64,000 bases of DNA, from contig NC_133027.1 in NCBI RefSeq assembly GCF_048771995.1, forward strand, positions 13,264,001-13,328,000. The letters run 5' to 3'. Position numbers and translations under genes: made by a program. Positions 1-12,700 of this stretch are shown piece by piece; within the stretch, counting starts at the first letter, position 1, and each line of letters opens with the position of its first letter. This stretch comes from Taeniopygia guttata (taxonomy: Eukaryota; Chordata; Aves; Passeriformes; Estrildidae). The notes under the pieces were generated by a model, which did no database searches, had not been told where the DNA came from, and saw only the letters and a list, made by a program, of their open reading frames with translations.

Positions 1-1844
1 TTGGGAAAAGGAAGAAAATCTCTTTCTCAAAGCAAAATGTTTAAGTCACAATATTATTTAGTCTTGAAATTTATATTTAAAAATGTAAACAAAATTACTG
101 ATTAGAAGATTTTTATTCAAAACAAATTTGATGAGGAAAATGTTCATTACAGTAAATTAGACTCTGTATGTAGGGTGAAAAACAATTTAGTTGCTAATAA
201 AATCCACCAATATCCTGTCAGATACACAAACACCTAGTGTAGTGCAACTATTAAGTCAAAAATATCTGTAAGTTAAAAGCAGTGTAAAAAATGTAAGATA
301 TTGCTTATAGGTGTTGCTATAATTAATTTTTGACATTTCCAATAAAAATGGTGAATTTTTATTGTGATCATTATCTCAGCCAACTTGAAAAATTAGGTTA
401 TTAAAGTTTTATGGAATAACCTACAGTCATCTTGTGTCTTGAGCTAATTATTTTTATTATACTGTGAAGTTTGTCAGTAAATGCAAGGCTGAAGTGATCA
501 TATAGAAGGATATAAAGGTCAAAAGAAAAATCTACCTTGCACAATAGCCTTTCTGTATGGCTTTGGCAATGGGTCTGTCAGCCCTGCACAAGATATCAGA
601 TCAGTTAGACAGCAATGCAAGCATTATGTTTACTTATTTTTGATGAAATAACTTTCATTAAAAAACGATTGAACTCCAAAAGTAAGAACTATATTTTGGT
701 TTAAATTAAATATGTAGCTAAAGAAATACTAACAAAAAAGAAAAAAAGCATATTTTACCTAAGTTAGATCTGTTTCACTCAGTCATAGTTCAAACTAGAT
801 TAGTTTTATTATTCCTTACTTTCCGAAGAATTTAAACATTTATTTTTTAATCAATACTTGGGGGAATGCCCCCTTTCAAAACAAGGAGTGTTCGTGGTTT
901 TGTGGTGGCATGAATAGCTTAGCAAAATCTGACAAATTCAATTATTACTGCTGAATGATTTACTAACATTGCTTCCTTCTGTGTGTAGGAGTTTATGAAT
1001 AACTAAGTTGATGGAGAGCTAAAATACAATATAAAATAAAATCATATAATGGAAACCTAATGCACCAATCAAATGAATGAGAATAACGATAATAAAAGAG
1101 AGATATTTAAAAATATCCCTGCCTACTCAGAAAACATTAATCCAAGGAACTATTTCACAAGCTGGAAAGGACACAGTTACCTAAAGTGTTAAGCTGTATT
1201 TCTCCTTTAGGCAATATTGTCATACAGTAATATATTTAATATCAATTTTTATATTTTAAAATGTGTCAGATTTTCTTCATCTCACGAGGCTAGGTAAACA
1301 AGACCTAACTCTTTTTCATTGCTGTTTTAAAATGCAGGATTTTTGCCAGGAAACACAAAGTTGTATATCTAAAAGTGTGTCCTTGACCCTTTTAGAAAAC
1401 TCTTCTCCTATTGAAGTTGTTTGTGAATACTTAATCTGACACATCTGTAGGGCAAGAGATGTCATCTGTACTCACTAACATCCTGGGGAAGCTAAAGAGG
1501 AGGCATCTAGTCCTTAAGTATGGTACACTATAGTACTTATCATAGTGTATCAACTAGCCAGATCATCCTGCAAAAGACAAATTGTATTAATTTTTTTTAA
1601 TTTGAATCTACAGAGAGATAACAATTTGGATTATCTACTTGAGTTATATTGTTTACAAAACTATCAAGCTGCAAGTGCAATCACTGCTTGTTTTCTATAC
1701 CTTTCGGGTTGACAAGAGAAAACTGCTTTAACCAGGAGATAAAAATGATAGTGTTTGGTATTGCTGATTAAAACTTTTCCAATCAAATGAATTTCAGGCA
1801 GAAAAATCCTACTTCTCTGGATCCCTATACATAGCAGGAGAAGG
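1..1844. other. AT-rich DNA without recognised features
   Basis: No gene, RNA gene or repeat family is recognised here. The sequence is AT-rich with many short A/T runs, and all frames are broken by frequent stops. The stretch from about 1664 onward contains an open frame on the - strand, but it starts at a non-ATG codon and runs into the CR1 remnant that follows, so it is not treated as a gene. Confidence 0.6.
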
Positions 1845-2720
1845 TGGAAAAGTGAGGGAGAGACAACTGAAGAAGAGCAGTTTAGGGACCACCTAGAGAA
1901 GCTGTTTGCATTGAAATCTGCAAGGTTGTAGGGGGATTTCCCAAAACCTGCAGAGAGCACTGCCATGAGTGAGCCACCTTTGATTATGGTCTCTCCCAAA
2001 TTGTTAGACTGATGGAGCCCCTTAAGGGCTGTGACATGAACAAAGGAAGACCGTGCTCTAGTTTTGACATTTGGCACCCTCCTTCCCCGCTGTGGTCACT
2101 TGTTGAGGAACTTGCTGGATTGATAGATGGGTTAAAAATTGTCTAAACAACTGGGCTCAAAAGATATTAACCCATGACTTGACACCTCTGTGGAAGCTGC
2201 TGACAAGAGCAGCATCCCATAGTTTGTACTGAGGTTGATGTTGTTCAACAGCTTCATAAATAGTCTGTATGATGAGGCAGACTATCCCTCAGTAGACGAC
2301 AGAGAGTGAATTTCACACCAGAGCGTAGAGCTTCAAATTGGAGATTGCTTGAGAAACCTCAGGAATGAGTTCAAGAGGGATGAATATGAAGTCCTTAATG
2401 TGTGAGGAAAAGCTGAACTCATTGAAAACTGAGATGGGAAGGTAGAATCCAGGCAAAAAGCACCTGGAGGCTACAGTGGAGTTACAATGAAGTTAAGCTT
2501 GAACCAAAAGTGCACTTTCACCACAAAACAAGTCAAACAAGATAATAGGGTTTAGTAGGAAGATTGAAACAGATAAACCAGAGAAGATACTCTGTTAAAC
2601 AAAAGGAAAACATATATGGAAATCTATGTCCACTTTCTGGTCACCACAGCTCAGGAGTGACTGAGAGAAAAAGGGAGGAGTCCAGAATGTGAGGTTCACC
2701 TGGTAGGTGAAGTCTAGACC
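1845..2720 (+). mobile_element. Old CR1 LINE fragment, ORF2 reverse-transcriptase region
   Basis: This stretch resembles the reverse-transcriptase part of CR1 ORF2 (non-LTR retrotransposon) on the + strand. The clearest block is at 2238-2300, where one frame reads MLFNSFINSLYDE, a degenerate version of the conserved LFN-F-ND-D segment just before the catalytic aspartates. A segment near 1880 matches the region upstream of the RT core, and the last 200 bases drift toward the C-terminal part. The frame shifts repeatedly and has many stops, so it encodes nothing. The divergence suggests one of the older avian CR1 subfamilies. The outer limits are approximate; a profile search against avian repeat libraries would fix them. 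Confidence 0.55.
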
Positions 2721-4932
2721 TACCAGGCTTGGGGAGCTGCCCCTGTGTAGTCAGGTGAAGATGAGGTGAAGGAGGGAACTATTATCAGCCAGCTTGAAGG
2801 GTGCTTGCTTCTGGGTAGTGGCAGATCACACAGCATCCATTGAGTCTAGTTTGCTTAAAACATGTGAACTCTTGAACCTGCCACTGGATCCCTTCACATA
2901 AAAATGTTTCAGTGAGTATTCCAGTTGGTCCAGTTTTCTTTTCGCTTGGCTAAGATTGCTCTCTTGAGAGGAGTTAGGATTAAATCAAAATTTTAAGTGA
3001 AAATATGATATGCATTATAACAATTATAGTAATTTCACAATGAGAGTAAATAACCATTTGTACATATTCTCATAAGACATATATTTGATTGGAAGTCTTT
3101 ATAATTCATTACCTCTCTATAAAGAAATTCTGTAATTTAATTAGGAGCAGAAGACCAAATTCAAAGATTGCACAGCCGAGGTCTATGATATTTTTCTATA
3201 GTCATGTTAAATGATGACTGTAATTCCCTATGGCCCAAAAATGGAAAATCAATTCAACTTTAGAAAAAGTCCTTTTTCAGCACAGCCATTGCACAAAGTA
3301 ATCTTAAAATGCAGACATAAGGCTCTGAACATAAGCAAATAAGCAGCATATATAGAAAATCAGCATTTTTATGCTATCAAGTTTCAAAATTTTTTACAGT
3401 GTTTGTCTGAGGTTCAATGTGCAGTGTTCCATAGTCTTCTGGGAAATTAAAGAATTTATTAGAAAATGAAGAATATGAAAAAACAATTGCAGACTTTGAA
3501 AAAGAATTGTTTAGAAGAGAGAGCAAGTATTATTAAGTAAAGTAAGACAAACAAGAAAAAAAAACAAACAAAAACTAAGAATTGAAGAATGTAAGTGACA
3601 GATCAAAACCACCTATTTCCCTTGTGGCTATTCTTCCAATGTTTTGAGGAATCATAAAGAATAGTTATCAGAAGTTTATTTGCTTCAGCCTAGAGAAAGG
3701 GAAGAAGTGCTGTCAAATTAGATATAATAAATATCTGGAAAATAAACAGTGTCAAAGATCTGTATAGATTGGAGAAAGCACATTGATTGTTTCCTTAAAC
3801 ATGTTGTTCAATGTAAACGGTCTGGCTATGCAAAAATGTCATGATGTCTGACAGGGTCATGAACAATGCAAGTCCTCAGAAAAACTCCCTGATGTCCTAC
3901 CCCAAAGGGTTCTTTGAATCCAACTAAAATGACACATGAGTGCAGGAGCATTTCTGGGGGCATTCATAATATGCTGCCCCTGGTGCAGATAAGGGCATTT
4001 AAGTGAAAGGGTGTTCTAAGGACACAAGAGCGTTAATTCCTCCCAGAGCAAACACCTAGCTGTGAGAATGACTAATTATGACATAAATATCTGAAAAATA
4101 AAAAATTCCCCCAAAATTGTTTTCCAGAAAATGCAGTCCCATGATGTATTCTGTGAGTACAAACACTAGGCAAAGTTGGACAAATATCACCTTTTAGAGA
4201 TAGATACTGTGCTTTCTGAGCAACACATTTGACAGGTACAGAAGGGTGCTGAGAAATATTTCCTTTTTTTTCGGTATCTGACTGCAATTTTAGAGAACAT
4301 AGGTGGAGAGTGACAATTACCATAAAAATGACACAGTTCCTTTCCCTCTCCCATTCCAGGAGACCACTGCCTTTTTTTCCTGTTTTGTTTTGCTTTGCTT
4401 TGTTTATTTGTTATAGAGATGACCCAAGGCACTACATGAGGGGTGCAGGATGATTGACAGAAAACTTTCATACTGATACTTTCTCAAGACTTCAAGAATT
4501 GGGACTCTTCTACATTTCTTGTGTTCCAGTTAAGAAATATAGGTATTTTTTATAATGTGTTGATTAGAACAGTCCATCCAAATCTACATCTGCTTGTCGC
4601 TTTTGAATTATAAATACTGTAAGCATTACAAACAACATTTATAGACCTTCTCTGACTTGCCTCATCACCTTAATTTCTTACACAACTGTCCTCTCCCCTC
4701 CTCAGAACCTTTTAATCATTTTTATTTTGGCACCTAACAAAAGGTGAATAAATTCAAAGGGTCTTTAGAGTCTGCAAAAGGTAGCATCTAATGCCAGAAA
4801 GGCTACAAACTGTGGTTTATTTTAGTCAAAATGGGAATTTTCAGTGGCTCCCTTCATTGATATGACCTCCTAAGAATCCACGGTATGACCTCATTTCTGT
4901 CCTTTTCATTGCTTTTGTGATTACGCTAAAAG
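2721..4932. other. Unique-looking DNA, no recognised features
   Basis: Nothing is recognised with confidence. A short stretch near 3685-3715 (CAGCCTAGAGAAAGGGAAG) faintly recalls the CR1 3' region, but the match does not extend. Open frames at 4072-4323 and 4187-4471 on the - strand overlap each other, resemble no family I know and are judged chance frames. Confidence 0.5.
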
Positions 4933-5105
4933 GCATGAGGAAAGGTTGAATGAGTTGGAGTTGTTCATCCTGGAGAATCAAAGGCTGCAGGGAGATCGTA
5001 TTGAACCCTTTCAATATGTAAAAAGGCCTATAATAATGATGGAAGAAAAACTTTTAGCAGGTCCTATTGCTACTGATCAAGGAATAAAGGTTTTATGAAA
5101 AGTAT
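4933..5105 (+). mobile_element. CR1 LINE fragment, 3' region
   Basis: This matches the part of CR1 just after the end of ORF2, in + orientation: a segment like 'gagttgttcatcctggagaa' followed by 'ggctgcagggagatc' and, further on, a segment like 'tactgatcaaggaataaagg'. It is diverged, lacks the 3' terminal octamer repeats and is truncated at both ends. It has no coding potential. Confidence 0.7.
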
Positions 5106-5206
5106 AAATCAGGTGTGTTCATAAAAAATTGTGGCGTTTTATTAATTAATATTTTTTGCAGTATATCTGTAGTTTTACTATCAACTCCTTGCAAAAGGAT
5201 GGAGGG

Positions 5207-5308
5207 CTAGGTTAATGACAGAACTTCAGGATTTCTATCTTTTAACATCTACATTTTCTAGGTTAATGACAGAAATTAAGGATTTCTAGCTTCTGACACC
5301 TACAGTTT
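5207..5308. repeat. 51-bp tandem duplication, two copies
   Basis: Two adjacent copies of a 51-bp unit, 5207-5257 and 5258-5308, both beginning CTAGGTTAATGACAGAA. By eye they agree at 44 of 51 positions. The second copy is followed directly by a T run. The divergence shows the duplication is not recent. No coding or structural role is evident. Confidence 0.85.
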
Positions 5309-6679
5309 TTTTTTCCAAATTCACACCAAAGCACTGATTCCCTCTCTTGGTTAAGTGTATTCTTGTTAGAACTCACATTCCTTGAAAGAACTGATTTCAG
5401 AAAGATGAACATCTTGTAAGGAGAATACATAATTTCAATTCTTGGCATATTTCCTACTTTTCTAAGTGTATATGTTTCTATGATTCTATAAGACACCCTA
5501 GGTATCAATATAGATATAAATGGATCTAAGAAGCCTTAGTACACTTTAAGTACATATTTTTCATAATAAGTGCTGTGTTTCTCTTAAATTAACAATTTAA
5601 TTCCTGAATGATCAAAGAACAGTCCTAGAAAACAAAATTGTGGAATATTTCTATGATTCTATAACATCACTATATAGCGCTATTATTTTTCACATACAGC
5701 CATCCACTAGTTGACTGATTTTAATTCATAGTCCATTTATATTTTGCTTAACTTTTTATTGTTACACTTTCAAGGGCTTTATTCAAGGTGAATTTGTTGA
5801 TTTGTTGTCCTTGTCTTTTATTTCGTTGACTGTCTCTCTGCAAAACATTTCAAGAGCACAAATCAAAAGCTTACAAAGAACTTCCCACAGCACTTAAACC
5901 TTCTGTTCAATGGGTATTTTATTTCCATTTTAAAATGAGACAATAATGAATAGTTCATTGGCTGAATAAGAGAATTTTGTGCTTACTGGAATGAGCATTT
6001 GACTAGTTCTGAAGTCATATAATCCAAAACCCCTTTTCCTCATATGAAGACATAATGGTAGTTTAATATTCACTGCAGTGCAATGGACATCTATAAAAAG
6101 GCATGAACTTCCCCGGGCTCAGTTATCCTCACCCTGGGTACAAAGTGCTCCCAGTAACAACTCTTTCCCAAGAGGCTCAGTTATCAGTCAGGGCACATTG
6201 GAAATTTTACAGATTGCAACTTGGTTGAAGGGCAGACTCAGCACAGGACTGCCAAGCAATAGTGATCAGAAATTAACTATCAGGCCTTCATTACATAACG
6301 GTTACTCCTTTTGGATCTTGAACCCAAGGGTAGTGAATATTTACATTTTCTCCATGGTCACAATAGATAATAAATTATCTATGTCACACATCTCTCACTT
6401 GTGATTTTCTGGGAGTTTTCTTGTTTGGTTATTTTTTGTGAAAACTTGACCCAATAAATTTAAACTGGAAAGACAGTACCAGTTACCCTAAAATTATGAT
6501 TAAATTTTGACTGTTGAAAGTAATAGTCCAAGGATTAAGAAGCTTTTCTACCAGGAATTGATAAAGTCAGAAAGAGATTGCAAATTTCCCCAGCATTTAT
6601 GCCAGCTATGGCAAGTAGAGTAGAAGGAAGTCAGACTGACGGAGAAATGTGTAAAAAGATACAATAGCTCTTCCCAACA
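5309..6679. other. AT-rich DNA with two possible CR1 tail scars
   Basis: No gene is recognised. The words TTTCTATGATTCTATA at about 5475-5490 and again near 5649-5664 look like two degenerate CR1 octamer tails in + orientation, but too little adjoining CR1 sequence remains to call elements. A 108-codon open frame at 6078-6404 on the + strand resembles no family I know. Confidence 0.45.
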
Positions 6680-7005
6680 CATAGAATCACAGAATAATTA
6701 AGATTGGAAAATACCTCCAAGAGCATTGAGTCCAACCATTGGCTGAACACCACTGTCCCAACTAAACCAAGTGACATATCCATCATATCTTGAACACTTC
6801 CAGGTGCAGTGACTCAACCACCTCCCTGGGCAGCCCTTCCAGTGCTTGACCATCCTTTCAGTGAAGAAATTCTTCTTGGTGTCCAGCCTGAACCATTCCT
6901 GGCAAAATTTGAGGTCATGTCCTCTTGTCCTGTCTGTTGCTAGGGAGAAGCGGCCAGCACCCACCTTGTTACAGCCTTATACAACAGTCCTGAGAGAGCT
7001 CCAGA
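6680..7005 (-). mobile_element. CR1 LINE 3' end
   Basis: A 5'-truncated CR1 inserted on the - strand. Its 3' end lies at 6680, where the inverted tail octamers CATAGAAT and CACAGAAT stand side by side, as expected for the (ATTCTRTG)n CR1 terminus. The typical 3' UTR follows: a 'gagtccaacca' box, a 'cctgggcagcccttccagtgc' type box and a 'gtcctcttgtcctgtc' box. Similarity fades after about 6965 and is lost near 7005. Open frames on both strands here are by-products of the repeat. Confidence 0.93.
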
Positions 7006-9069
7006 ATAACATGGATTGTCTGACTTGAAGCATATTTAGTACGGAAGAACTAGGTGATGGATTCAAAGAATGTATTTTAATAGGTGTTTTCAAGAAAAGT
7101 CTTTTGTGCAAGAGAGGTGTGGATGATGGTTCTGTCCCTTGGTACATCCTGGGAATTTAAGAGCACACCAATTTAATCATTCTGATGTAGCTATTGGTCT
7201 ATTGTATTTCCTTATTTGACTCCAAAATTCCAGAGGTAAATTCAGATGCACTGTTGACTAAAAAATTGAAAAGGGTACCTGCACAAGCAAGGATCAGGAC
7301 TTCCACCATCCTTCTAACACAGAAAGATTAAATAAACAGAATATGTTCTGCCAACAGTCTTTTGTTGCAGCATTTATGCATAAATGAATGTTACTAATAA
7401 ATAAAAGCTGCATAAATTAATGATTTCATGAAAGTGTTTTCTGTCACACATAGATTTCCCAAACCCTCTGAGGGCATAGACATTAGCCAATGGAAAGCCA
7501 CTGGCTCCACTCTCTTCCAGCAGTATAGAGAAAACCTTCCCAGAGTGGCTGTTCTTCTCACTGTCTATGAAATGAAGAAATCCTGTCATTCTCTGTCAAA
7601 TTTGAAATAAAATCTTTTTATCATCTATCAGGAAAGGATCCAAAACCTCCTGGCCATTTTTCTTCTCCTGGCTTCTGATGGTGTGTTTTCAAGGTCTCTG
7701 GATACATCCCAGTCTTTCCGTTCTCAGATCCTGCACAGTACTTGTGTCCCTGTTACAATGAGGCAGGGATGAAGTCCAGGTGGAAGTTCTCCAAGCCCTG
7801 TTATGTTGTTTATGCAGGCTGTTGCTGAGAAGATTTGTAGCTAAATATCACTTCTGTTCAAAAGACCCAAGGGGTTTCCCTTCATTTTCAAAAGAACCAA
7901 AGTTCCCCTTCATTTTTAGGGGAAGTATGCCAGATAAATGCTTATCTGCTCCTTAAGCACTTTCTGCCAAGTGATTTTCTGCAAGAACTCTTCAAAGACG
8001 AAAAAATAAAAATATCCTGGTACAATGTAGGAATTACAGCACAGACACTCTTCAGCCAGGGTGGTTGTAAACCTTCTGGCCTGAAGCTGTGAAAAGCAAG
8101 AAGTCCCTGCCACCCTCTATGGATAAACAGAAGAAAGGACAGATTCCAAGAATTTTCTTTCTACCTACAAATCCTCTAAGCAACATTTTGAGAAGCTAAC
8201 AACTTGTTATGTAAGCATGGAAAGAGTGGTGAATCTGAAGTAAAAAGAGTGTAAGACTTAGGCAGAAAAGATGGTTTAATCCCTTTCACTGAGTATTTCA
8301 CGGAAATATGCAATAGACATATTTTGTCTTGAAAAGAGTTCTCATGTGACTCTTTACTGAAGCTAGAGATGGCAGCTAAATAGAAGCCAGGGATCTCAGA
8401 TGAGGTCTCTTTCACAGCAGAGTCCCAGGAGAGAAAAATTAATCGTGTATCTGATTTATGGATGCGGCAAAAACTGAAGTTTTCAGAATACAGCAGATAC
8501 CGTTTTCCGCAAGGGAAGACACATCAGCCTTCAACTGCACCAGAGGACTATGACTCTTTATTGCTCACTTGCAATTTTTATGTTTAATTAAGTACTTGTG
8601 TGAAGTCACTGTCCTGCTTTTCCCTGTGCAATATCTGTAGCCAGCACACCAAAACAAGATAGGGAATTTGGTCAGTTGTATCTGGAAATAAAAGGCAGCT
8701 TCAAAGGGCTCTCTGCATGCCTTAGGTCTCTCAATACCCTGTACACACACCTGCTCCTCCCAATTTTTAAGGTGCTTTTGCTACTATAAATAAATTCAAT
8801 AAAAATATGAGAGGTGATGACAAGATGCACATGAGGGTTCTGTGGCCTGCACCACAGCTGTGATGCTCCAACAGTCAATGGAAAAATATTTTATTTTGTT
8901 GCAGAGCCCAGGACAACCCTCCTGGTCAAAAGTGCATATCCCACATATCATCTCTGTGTCCCTCATGATGTCTTAAGTTCTAGCTTTCATATTTTTCAGA
9001 TTCTGTACTGCCTTGGTGTGTAACTCTAAACTTCATATTAAGTGTTAGTAAGTTCTCTTCACAAAAACA
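7006..9069. other. Unique-looking DNA, no recognised features
   Basis: No gene or known repeat is recognised. There is a small local duplication of TTCCCTTCATTTT-type words at about 7877-7915. Overlapping open frames between 7374 and 8878 on both strands are short and without recognisable domains. Confidence 0.5.
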
Positions 9070-9227
9070 ATCCTTTTCCAGCCTGAGAACCAAGGACAAC
9101 TATTTACAGCCTAAAGCCCAAAAAGCATAAACAATGGAGAATTGAAGAGAGCAAACCAGAAGGATAAGACTTCTAACCTGAAGCTGTAATTGGGCAATTA
9201 GCCCCAATATGTAAATGGACCAAAAGT

Positions 9228-9234
9228 TATAAAA
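9228..9234 (+). promoter_or_regulatory. TATA box of the probable LTR
   Basis: TATAAAA in a GC-richer context. A start site 25-30 bases downstream would fall near 9255-9262, inside the first arm of the adjoining inverted repeat. Activity is not inferable from sequence alone. Confidence 0.4.
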
Positions 9235-9243
9235 GTGTGAAAA

Positions 9244-9299
9244 CTCTGCCCAAGATGAACCCAAGATGGTCGTTCATCTTGGGTTCATCTAGGGCAGAG
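9244..9299. repeat. Near-perfect 25-bp inverted repeat (hairpin)
   Basis: Arms at 9244-9268 and 9275-9299 are complementary at 24 of 25 positions, separated by the 6-base spacer GTCGTT. The single mismatch is at 9291. Each arm contains the word CCAAGATG (or its complement) twice, so the palindrome is itself built of a short direct repeat. As single-stranded DNA or RNA it would form a very stable stem. It lies between the TATA box and the poly(A)-like signal of the probable LTR. Confidence 0.97.
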
Positions 9300-9541
9300 C
9301 CCCAGTCAGGGTCTTGTACTGCCCAAGGTGTATCCTTTTAAGATAAATTCCTACTTTATTTCTTTAACTCTGTCTAGTTTCTGTTCCAGATCAACCTCTC
9401 GAGGCATCACTCAGGGGTCCCACAGTACAATCACAACAGTCCAGCTCATCAAGCAGTTGTGTACCACAAGACTCCTGAAAAGGAACAGAAGCTGCATTGC
9501 TTCTCAAGAGCCAAGAACAGCCACTCTGAAGTCCAGTTTAC

Positions 9542-9569
9542 CTAGTAGGACTTGGTAAAGTCCTACTAG
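9542..9569. repeat. 12-bp perfect palindrome at a CR1 junction
   Basis: Arms 9542-9553 and 9558-9569 (CTAGTAGGACTT and its complement) flank the 4-base loop GGTA. The second arm abuts the first CR1-like base of the fragment that follows, so the structure sits exactly at the 5' truncation point of that element. Confidence 0.95.
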
Positions 9570-9722
9570 AAGTGGTTGAGTCACCATTCCTGGAAATGTT
9601 TAAGAAACAAGTAGACATGGCACTTTGTGACATGGCTTAGTGGCATAGCAGTGTTTGGTAAAAGGTTGGACTGGATGATCTTGACAGTCTTTTCCAACTT
9701 TAATGATTCTATAATTCTATGA
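9567..9722 (+). mobile_element. CR1 LINE 3' end
   Basis: A short, heavily 5'-truncated CR1 in + orientation. It contains the 'gaagtggttgagtcacc' box, the 'ttggactggatgatctt' box, a 'cttttccaac' box and the terminal octamers ATTCTATA and ATTCTATG at 9706-9721. The preservation is good for a bird CR1 tail. It has no coding sequence. Confidence 0.93.
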
Positions 9723-12700
9723 CTCCAAACCACACATTCCATGGAATAAGCCTTGTGCCACAGAAACATTATGTTTGCAATAAGAATGGATACTTTGCCA
9801 ATATAACCTGATGTGCACACCCTTGCTCATCATGTGATGAAACACTGATGTCATTTCACAACGGGAGGAAGAGGAATCAACAGGTCAAATGTTTAAAGAA
9901 CACTTGGCAACTTCTGGTTTGTATGAACAGACTTGGAATAGACAAACTTCTGTCTTCAAAGGGCCTTACATGTTACTTCCTCACTCATTATGAAGCTGTG
10001 GTGTAGAAGTCAGAGTCACAGCTTTGATGGAGGGAAAGTGTTGGCTTCTCAAGACTGCCAGGTAGAGTTTTGTGCTAGAAGGGTCTGTGAATTTTCACAG
10101 ATACCTTCACTTTTTGAACAAAGTATTTGTCACAGCTGAGATCACCTGCTTTCCGCAATAACAAGATCAAGAAATCGTGGCTGGAGACAAACCATAAATG
10201 ATAAGTTTTGCTTAACTGCCGGCCCACTCCTGTAACCGCCATTAACCTAAATCTCCTTTGAGGAAAACTGGATTTATCAGTCTGTTGTGATGTTACTTTC
10301 ATTAGAGTATCAGATGACTGGCTGCTTCCCTGCCATGCCTAGATGAGTCTTGACCCAGCCTGATCCCAAACTGAAGCACTGATTTTGCACAGAAAGCTAA
10401 AATAATCTATCATATCCACCTTGGAAAACAATTTCATTAGCCATCAGCAGGATACTGTTCACCAGTAGTTCTGTACTGCGCCAGCACTGGAGAGTAAAAT
10501 CCAGAGACACTTAAAGGCAAGGACAGATGAAGGCCCATTTAGAGGAAGGTGACATTATTTCCTCTTTATAAAAATTAGGTATCTAGCTATGCAAAATTGA
10601 TTGTCAAGATTTTCTGATAAACCAAAGAAAAAAAGGTATGTTTCCTATGAAGGCAATTTAGCCTAATGCAAGGTGGAATAGGCCTTGCTCTATGGAGATT
10701 CTCTCTCTCCTCAAAACCAGAATTTAAACCAGACACCTGACCTCTAAATAAGAAAAGACTTTTTGAGTGCAACTGAAGAAGTTGCAACTCATGGAGGCAT
10801 ACAAGTTCTTGCTTCTTTTTACTAACCACAGAATGACTTGGTGGCAACATACACATAAATGTGTTTTTTTTACTGCTATTAGCTTTATTTATCTGAAAAT
10901 GCAAGGATACTTTACTGTTGTTAATACCTGCCAATTTCTTTGACTATTTTTTCTTTTTGAAATTTTTGTCTCATAGTTTTTATAAAAACGCTTATAATTT
11001 TTGATGTTATTGAAAGTGTTTTATGCTGAAGCGAGATAAAAGATAAAATCCTCCAAAATGCTCATGAGAGAAAACAGAATAATTTGTGTTGCTCAGTCAA
11101 AACAATTTTTTGATTGTTTTGAACAATCCCATTTTTATTTTTAGATTTTTTTTTAAGTTTTTCATTATTTGGCACTATTTTAAATATATAAGCAATTTAA
11201 TAGCAAAACCTCTTTTTTTTTTCCTTTTCTTTTCAAAGTGCATATTCAAGTTGTTTGGAGAGTTTAAAACTTTAAAAATGTTTGGTGTTCAGCATGTTTT
11301 AGAATATTGTTCTATGTGCTCATAGAAACCAGCATTTTCTTATGAACAGTTTTGTTTTGATGAATACCTCTTTCTGAGTGAAAAAAATTCTAATATTTAA
11401 AAGCTATATCTTAATGTAAAGTCTCTTTTTTGTATATGACTTTTAAATTCACTCTATAACTTTTTCTGAGTTTTTAATTTGCATCAATCTTTCTGTAAAT
11501 GTTTTGATCCATAAATTGATTGAGAAAAAAAAATCCCTGAAGGGAAAAAATTTATTGATAAAAATATACTAAATTTTTATTATTATTATTTTAAAAAATA
11601 ATTTATTAATTTAAAATAATTTTTGAGTCAAAATATTTCTGGTAACCAAATAAATCCCATGCTACAATAAGCAATTATATTCATGAAAATGGTAAAGAGG
11701 AAAGAAAATATGAAAAATTGTTAGAACAAATGACATTAAAAAAAAACAAACCTATTGTTTGTTAGCTCTAGAAATAGCTCTTGAAAGCTTATTCATGGCT
11801 AAATATAGATTCCTGCAAATTAAAAAAAGAAATTAGAAGGTATAAAAGGCAACTCCACAAAGAAATATATTTATTTAATCTTTAAATGTTTACTGTTTAT
11901 CTAAGAGTAACAATTAAGAATCTAAAGCCTTATGCTGAAACTCACCATAAATAATTACTTCAACTCACAGAATTAAGGGGTTTTATAACCACAAGCAATA
12001 TAATTTTACTGAGGATTTTAATCTCTTCGTACCTTGGGTAAGTCAGTCATGTGATCAGGCGAACAGGATAAGAGAGCAGAACCAGGTGGGATTTTCTACT
12101 AAAACTTAGGTGTTTCACAGCGTATAATATAAAGTTACTTTATTGCCTTTTTTTATATTCCAGACATATTTCCGTGGCTTCATACACTGGACAGTCATTC
12201 TCATGTAAGGCAACATCAGCACTGTGTGGCATCTGCTCCTCAAGAGACAAGTGGGAAGAGGAGGGAGATAAAAATTTGGGAAGTCTTGTAACTGTACCTG
12301 GAGCCTACTAATTATGATTAAATAGTAAGAGATTATAAAAAATGAGCAGACTCCAAGGATCTGATTTTTATTACATGAAATATTGTACTGGTCTGGTCTA
12401 ATTTTAGACTCTTGTAATGTAACTGCCTATACCTTTGGTGGTATCTAGGCTGTCTTAATGGTCAATAATAATAAATACACCTATTCATGGCATATTTCAC
12501 TGTAATTCTCTATTTTAGACATCTTCAAGATGGAATGAAATATTTTTTGGAGAGTGTTTCCTCTTCCTTTAGGGGAACTAAGGACAACTAACTCAGGTAT
12601 AAAATTGTTTGATTAGATGTATCCCAGCCAAAGCAGAGGGTGACCCCTAACTTTTTGAAAACATCAGAATAAATTTGCACTTTCATATGAAAATACAAAA

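Larger units (their letters stand above)
9070..9409 (+). mobile_element. Probable short solo LTR of an endogenous retrovirus
   Basis: The block has the layout of a short avian LTR read on the + strand. A TATA box (TATAAAA, 9228-9234) is followed by a strong inverted repeat (9244-9299), a poly(A)-signal-like GATAAA (9342-9347), a T-rich stretch with 'tttaactctgtctag', and a terminus around 'gaggcatca' near 9401-9409. No primer-binding site, gag or pol follows, so it would be a solo LTR. The left edge is uncertain by tens of bases and no target-site duplication was identified. The alternative is an unrelated regulatory or unique sequence; comparison with other copies in the same genome would decide. 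Confidence 0.5.

Noticed and set aside
1664..2077. A 137-codon open frame on the - strand.
   Set aside because: It starts at a non-ATG codon, shows no known motif, and its right half is antisense to CR1 ORF2 sequence.
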